DNA of 44,870 nt from contig JAGRFY010000037.1 of the NCBI GenBank assembly GCA_020445765.1, positions 1 through 44,870 on the forward strand, written 5' to 3'. A program made the translations under genes and the position numbers. Source of the DNA: Rhodocyclaceae bacterium. GTDB lineage: Bacteria > Pseudomonadota > Gammaproteobacteria > Burkholderiales > Rhodocyclaceae. Positions 41,365 to 44,870 of the stretch are shown here, piece by piece. Under the pieces are notes generated by a model. It saw only the letters and a list, made by a program, of their open reading frames with translations. It had not been told where the DNA came from and ran no database searches. Every line of letters begins with the position of its first letter. Within the stretch, counting starts at the first letter, position 1.

Positions 41365-43000
41365 AGATCTGCTCGAACACGTCCTTCAGCAACCAGGTCC
41401 CGACCTCGTTGTATTCGCCGATCTCGGCGCCGAGGCCGGCGCCGGCCGAGGCAGTAGCGCCGAGCAACCGTTCCTGGCCCTGCTCGGGGTGGTAGTAGCT
41501 GTACCACATGCCGACGCCAATGCTGACCGCCGCGCTGACCGAGGTCGTGAAACCCTGGGCATAGCCACTCTCGAAAGCGCCCTTCCAGGCACCGACGGTG
41601 ACAGCGGCATCGATGCCGGCCGACAGCCCCTTGGAGATGCCCCCGGATTCGTAGGGCTTGATCCGCCCTTCGGCGAAATCGATGGCGATGCCAAGCTCGC
41701 CGCTGCCGCCGACGCCCAGCTGCACGTCACCGCCGAAGCCGATCGAGATCGAGCGATTGCCGGCCTCGCGGGCAGCCGACTGGAATGCCCGGAACGAAGG
41801 CAGGCCGCGCAGGTATTCGTACGCTTCGCGCCAGCGCCCGGTCTTGAACAGGACTTTGACGTTGCGGGTTCGGCCGCGACGCACGTCGTCGAGCAGCGCG
41901 GTCGCGAGGGTCTTCATTGCGCCGCCCATGAACTGGTAGCCGGGCGCGTCACGCCGGGCGGCCTCACGGATGTCGAACGGCGGCGCGCACAGCTTGGCCG
42001 AGCGAAGACCCAGCAGGCTGGCGAACAGGTTCTTCTCGGGGGGCTGCTTGGCGAGCCTGAGTCCGCGATCGCAGGGGTCGACCGCGCGGCACTTGCCGGT
42101 GTCGACGCCAGCCGCGTGGATGCGCTCGAAACCCTCCGGGCAGGCCATGCAGCTGCCTCCGCCCCTGGCCATGTGAAACTGCCCCGGCGGGCAGCCCCAG
42201 GCCCGGTTCTGGTAGCTCGCGCGAACCCACGGTCCGGTCAGCGACTTGCGCTTGCGGCAGGCCTTCGGATGGTCCATGCGGCGGGTCGGCGACGCTCGGA
42301 CGTAGCCCTGCGGGCAGGACCAGCACGAACCGCCCTTCAGCGACGAGAAATAGGATTGCTTGCCCGGGCAGCCGAGCTTGCGGGCATCCCCCATGCGCCT
42401 GGCGTCGACCGTCGCGCACGGCTTCTCGCCTTCGCCGCCACAGCCACGGGCGCTCGGCTTGCGTGGCGTCGGCCGCGGCGGCGGCAGCACCGCCACCGGC
42501 GGCTGCTTCGTCGCGAGCGCCAGTTCATGTCGGTAGCGCGCCGGGTCGTCGAGCTCGACCGGGATCAGTTGATAGCGTGCGGCGCCCAGCGCCATGCCCA
42601 CCGCGACGTCGATGCGATCGCCGCTCAGACGACCTTCGAATCGCCCCGCCAGCGGCAGATCGTCGGCGCCGTAGTGGCCCGGCGAAGTCCGTTCTAGATT
42701 GCGATAGACCACCATCCCCGGCTGGATCTCGTAGAGCCCGAGGTGCGCCCAGGGCTCCAGCGCCCAGGCGCGGCCGCGTTCGATGCGAATGCGCTTGTTG
42801 ATCGTCGAGATGGTCCACACGCCATCGATCGCCGAAGCCTGGCCCGGCGCGACGTCGGCCTGCCGCGGCAGGTTGCCCGGCGGCAGCGCACCGGGCTTGT
42901 AGGGCGCCGGCGCACAGCCGGCAAGCAGCAGCAGGGCAAGGCCGGCAAGCCAGCCGGCCAGCGATCGGGCCCCACGGGCCGGGACGGACAGTTCGGGCAT
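41363..43000 (-). CDS. Cys-rich lipoprotein of unknown function
   Basis: A 545-residue lipoprotein that I do not recognise. The lipobox LLLLAG-C29 gives the lipidated Cys. Residues ~60-150 form a compact domain (GVWTISTINKRIRI to GAARYQLIPVEL). A Pro-rich linker (~168-184) leads to a Cys-rich region (187-338) with two similar units: G-C211-P..GGS-C226-WS-C229-PQGYVR and G-C270-P..GGS-C284-MA-C287-PEGFER. Residues ~415-530 are Gly/Ser-rich with alternating hydrophobic residues, resembling a beta-structured or channel-like domain. AGGAA 9 bases before the ATG at 43000 supports this start; a TTG at 43021 is less likely. Confidence 0.85.
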   Translation of the reverse strand: MPELSVPARGARSLAGWLAGLALLLLAGCAPAPYKPGALPPGNLPRQADVAPGQASAIDGVWTISTINKRIRIERGRAWALEPWAHLGLYEIQPGMVVYRNLERTSPGHYGADDLPLAGRFEGRLSGDRIDVAVGMALGAARYQLIPVELDDPARYRHELALATKQPPVAVLPPPRPTPRKPSARGCGGEGEKPCATVDARRMGDARKLGCPGKQSYFSSLKGGSCWSCPQGYVRASPTRRMDHPKACRKRKSLTGPWVRASYQNRAWGCPPGQFHMARGGGSCMACPEGFERIHAAGVDTGKCRAVDPCDRGLRLAKQPPEKNLFASLLGLRSAKLCAPPFDIREAARRDAPGYQFMGGAMKTLATALLDDVRRGRTRNVKVLFKTGRWREAYEYLRGLPSFRAFQSAAREAGNRSISIGFGGDVQLGVGGSGELGIAIDFAEGRIKPYESGGISKGLSAGIDAAVTVGAWKGAFESGYAQGFTTSVSAAVSIGVGMWYSYYHPEQGQERLLGATASAGAGLGAEIGEYNEVGTWLLKDVFEQI

Positions 43001-43258
43001 CGATGCATTCCTGCGAATCAATCAGGCAGGTGTAACACCGCAATCGACGCAACCGCAAACCACGCGTGCCGATTGTCGTGACAGGATTGGCCACACACGG
43101 CCCACAACAACCATTGACGCACGCGCAGCCTAGCGGTGATCACGCAGCAAAGCGGCACAGCGCCGTGGACGGCGTCCTGCTCACCATCGCCGGGCCGAGG
43201 CCTTCGGCGGCATCGGGCGACCGCTGGTGCCGCTCACGCCGGCGTCGGCGCGACCGGA

Positions 43259-44338
43259 TCACCAGGAAGCACTGCGGCGGTACGCGCACATGCCGATGAC
43301 GCCCAGTCCGGCCAACATCATCGCCCAGCCCTGGGGCTCCGGCACTGCTGCGTGGATTGCCTCGACGTTGAAGCCGGCCATCTGGGCGCCGACATAGGCG
43401 CCAACATAATTGGGGTGGGTGCCGCCCAGGCCCAGTGGGTCGTTCTCGCAATCGGACTTGCAGATCGCCTCGCCATCCTCCGGATTGAGCGGTCCGAGAT
43501 ATTCGAAGAATTCGTAGCGGCGAATCAGCGCTTTCGCGGCGTCGCCCAGGACCACTTCCATCTCCTGCTCGTCCCCTCCTTCGCCGGCCGGCGCCTTCTG
43601 AAAGACTCGCCACTCCACCTCGACCTCCGCCGCCTCCTGGTCCTCATCGCCGCGCAGCAGGTCGCCCAGGTCGATTTCGTGTTCGACTTCGGTGGTAAAT
43701 GTCTTGAGCCAGAAGGCCTCGCCCCACAGGGCCTGGTCCTCGGGATCCTCGGGATTCGGCGCGACCGGGGCGGCGACCGCACGGACGGCGGCCGGTGCGC
43801 CGGCCGCCGGCGGGGAATAGGTGAAGGCGATCGGCGGGATGGCAGCGCTCTCCTTGACCAGCACACCGGAGCCCGGCGCGGACTCCACCAACCAGCTGTA
43901 GGTGGTCGCGGCCGGCTGTCCGATCGTGCTGACCCCGTAGTGATCACAGGGCTGCGAGGTGGACCAGCCACCGGCGAGCGGCCAGCAGCTCTCGCCCGGC
44001 GTGTTGTAGCTTCCGGTCGGCGTGAAGATGCTGCCGATCACGCCACCATATGTGATCCGCACGCCAAAGCCGGGCACATCCTCGATCGACGGCACACCAT
44101 AGCGCACCACCGCCCCTGGCCCGCCGGCCAGACCGAAATTCCGGTCGTAGCCGAAGACGCTGGAGATCATCGAGCTGTCGAAGGTGGAATCCTCGATCTC
44201 GATCTCGAATCCGTACGCCGGCTTTCCGGTATCGTTCACCGCGTCGAAGTTGGCCAAGCTGCCGAAGGTGCTGGCCCAGGCGACAGGTGCCAGCATGCCG
44301 CCGGCCAGACCCGCCACGATCCATCGGTTCGCAAACAT
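43259..44338 (-). CDS. PEP-CTERM exosortase-substrate protein
   Basis: A 359-residue exported protein. The signal peptide ends near APVAWAS. The mature part has no enzyme domain I recognise; a central acidic stretch (~230-270, DLGDLLRGDEDQEAAEVEVEW) is notable. The C-terminus VPEPQGWAMMLAGLGVIGMCAYRRSAS is a canonical PEP-CTERM sorting signal of motif, helix and basic tail. GGGAGGGG lies 4 bases before the ATG. No exosortase gene is in the window. It likely belongs to the outer surface or exopolysaccharide matrix. Confidence 0.9.
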   Translation of the reverse strand: MFANRWIVAGLAGGMLAPVAWASTFGSLANFDAVNDTGKPAYGFEIEIEDSTFDSSMISSVFGYDRNFGLAGGPGAVVRYGVPSIEDVPGFGVRITYGGVIGSIFTPTGSYNTPGESCWPLAGGWSTSQPCDHYGVSTIGQPAATTYSWLVESAPGSGVLVKESAAIPPIAFTYSPPAAGAPAAVRAVAAPVAPNPEDPEDQALWGEAFWLKTFTTEVEHEIDLGDLLRGDEDQEAAEVEVEWRVFQKAPAGEGGDEQEMEVVLGDAAKALIRRYEFFEYLGPLNPEDGEAICKSDCENDPLGLGGTHPNYVGAYVGAQMAGFNVEAIHAAVPEPQGWAMMLAGLGVIGMCAYRRSASW

Positions 44339-44373
44339 TCGCCCCTCCCGTCGATTCCGCCTGCGGACTCATA

Positions 44374-44392
44374 TGTGGGCAATATTCCCACA
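44374..44392. promoter_or_regulatory. Inverted repeat upstream of the PEP-CTERM gene
   Basis: TGTGGG (44374-44379) and CCCACA (44387-44392) are exact inverted copies around CAATATT. On the minus strand it lies just after the proposed -10, near the transcription start, and 36 bases before the ATG. That position suits a repressor operator. Confidence 0.45.
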
Positions 44393-44408
44393 CAATGCCA
44401 CTGTACTC

Positions 44409-44437
44409 GTGATAGCCGCCGAATCTTCACCTGTCAA
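44409..44437 (-). promoter_or_regulatory. Sigma-70 promoter for the PEP-CTERM gene
   Basis: On the minus strand TTGACA (44437-44432), a 17-base spacer and TATCAC (44414-44409) form a promoter with a perfect -35 and a 4/6 -10. It points at the PEP-CTERM gene, with a leader of roughly 60 bases. Confidence 0.6.
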
Positions 44438-44455
44438 GGAAATCGACGATTCCGC

Positions 44456-44467
44456 GGGGGGGGGGGG
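44456..44467 (+). repeat. G12 homopolymer
   Basis: Twelve consecutive G residues lie between the 3' end of polA and the PEP-CTERM promoter, ~20 bases upstream of its -35. Such tracts are prone to slippage and to sequencing error. Confidence 0.9.
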
Positions 44468-44508
44468 TGAAGCGCCGGCAGGGCAAGGCTCGGTGGGCAG
44501 ACCGGCGC

Positions 44509-44870
44509 TCAGTGGGCCTCGTCCCAGTTGGCGCCGACACCGACCTCGGCCAGCAGCGGCACCTCGAGCTCGGCGACGCCAGCCATCAATTCGGGCAGTC
44601 GGACGCGCACGACGTCGAGTTCGTCGTCCGGCACTTCCAGCACCAGTTCGTCGTGCACCTGCAGGATCAGACGTGAGCGCAGGCCGTCGTCGCGCAGCCA
44701 GCGCGAGACGGCGATCATCGCCAGCTTGATCAGATCGGCCGCCGTACCCTGCATCGGCGCGTTGATCGCCGCACGCTCGGCAGCCTGGCGGCGACCGACG
44801 TTGCTGGCACGGATGTCGGGCAGGTGCAGGCGGCGGCCGAACACTGTCTCGACGTAGCCCCGATCGCGGG
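44509..44870 (-). CDS. polA: DNA polymerase I, C-terminal part (cut by window edge)
   Basis: The last 119 codons and the stop of a family A polymerase; the rest lies beyond the right edge. [17 protein letters not shown], then [21 protein letters not shown] (O-helix end and Q-helix region) and [17 protein letters not shown], with the catalytic HDE of motif C, identify it. The enzyme fills gaps and removes primers during replication and repair. The 170 bp between this gene and the next hold a G12 tract and the PEP-CTERM promoter. Confidence 0.96.
   Translation of the reverse strand, partial: RDRGYVETVFGRRLHLPDIRASNVGRRQAAERAAINAPMQGTAADLIKLAMIAVSRWLRDDGLRSRLILQVHDELVLEVPDDELDVVRVRLPELMAGVAELEVPLLAEVGVGANWDEAH

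Overview
The window is about 45 kb of high-GC, densely coded chromosome from a Gram-negative proteobacterium. The gene families point to Betaproteobacteria, perhaps a Rhodocyclales-like lineage: the tol-pal/queE/queC/tRNA-Lys order, CydP, two PEP-CTERM surface proteins, a cytochrome c4 and a STAS protein of betaproteobacterial look. This placement is inferred from families and synteny, not from a database search. No insertion sequence, prophage, CRISPR array or rRNA was seen. No stretch longer than 300 bases lacks a gene.

Layout. (1) 1-829, minus: 3' part of a STAS-domain gene. (2) 1068-6143: ybgC-tolQ-tolR-tolA-tolB-pal-cpoB, the Tol-Pal envelope-constriction machine, followed by the preQ0 genes queE and queC and a tRNA-Lys(UUU) with a near-consensus promoter. 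(3) 8059-11353: two small proteins (one unknown, one DUF2007-like with a zinc ribbon), glutathione reductase, a diheme cytochrome c4 and a CBS-pair protein. (4) 11467-13811: cobT-cobS-cobC, late cobalamin (nucleotide-loop) assembly. (5) 14081-26131: an LPS/surface-glycan operon with many 4-base start/stop overlaps: a Cys-phosphatase, an MsbA-like flippase, a sialyltransferase-like glycosyltransferase, an O-antigen ligase, two GT9 heptosyltransferase-like enzymes, one GT2, three GT4 enzymes and a polysaccharide deacetylase. (6) 26205-29698: HupE/UreJ-like permease, dgkA, a DUF2721 membrane protein and an FMN/Fe-S glutamate-synthase-like oxidoreductase. (7) 29758-31414, minus: a ribosome hibernation factor, a NavBac-type voltage-gated sodium channel 6 bp behind it, and a small exported repeat protein. 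(8) 31563-39034: a sigma-54 activator with a Cys/His-rich PAS domain, divergent from an extended cytochrome bd operon: cydP-cydA-cydB-cydX-ybgE, a metal-site-less ETHE1-like protein, an SQR-like flavoprotein and a halohydrin-dehalogenase-type SDR. (9) 38959-44870: a PEP-CTERM protein with an odd tail, an ArsP-type permease with a CxxC partner, a Cys-rich lipoprotein of unknown function, a second PEP-CTERM protein and the 3' end of polA.

How the genes may work together. Tol-Pal, MsbA and the glycan operon all serve the outer membrane. The most unusual block is region 8. A near-consensus -24/-12 element lies 36 bp before cydP. A CTGCCA/TGGCAG inverted repeat lies about 105 bp (edge to edge) upstream of that element, directly before the activator's start codon. 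This suggests an inducible bd-oxidase operon under the neighbouring activator. The genes after ybgE (an ETHE1-like protein without metal ligands, an SQR-like flavoprotein lacking a cysteine, and an SDR carrying both halohydrin dehalogenase motifs) all look repurposed from their parent families. Together with the hpf-NavBac-repeat-protein group and the Cys-rich lipoprotein, these are the best candidates for undescribed biology here.
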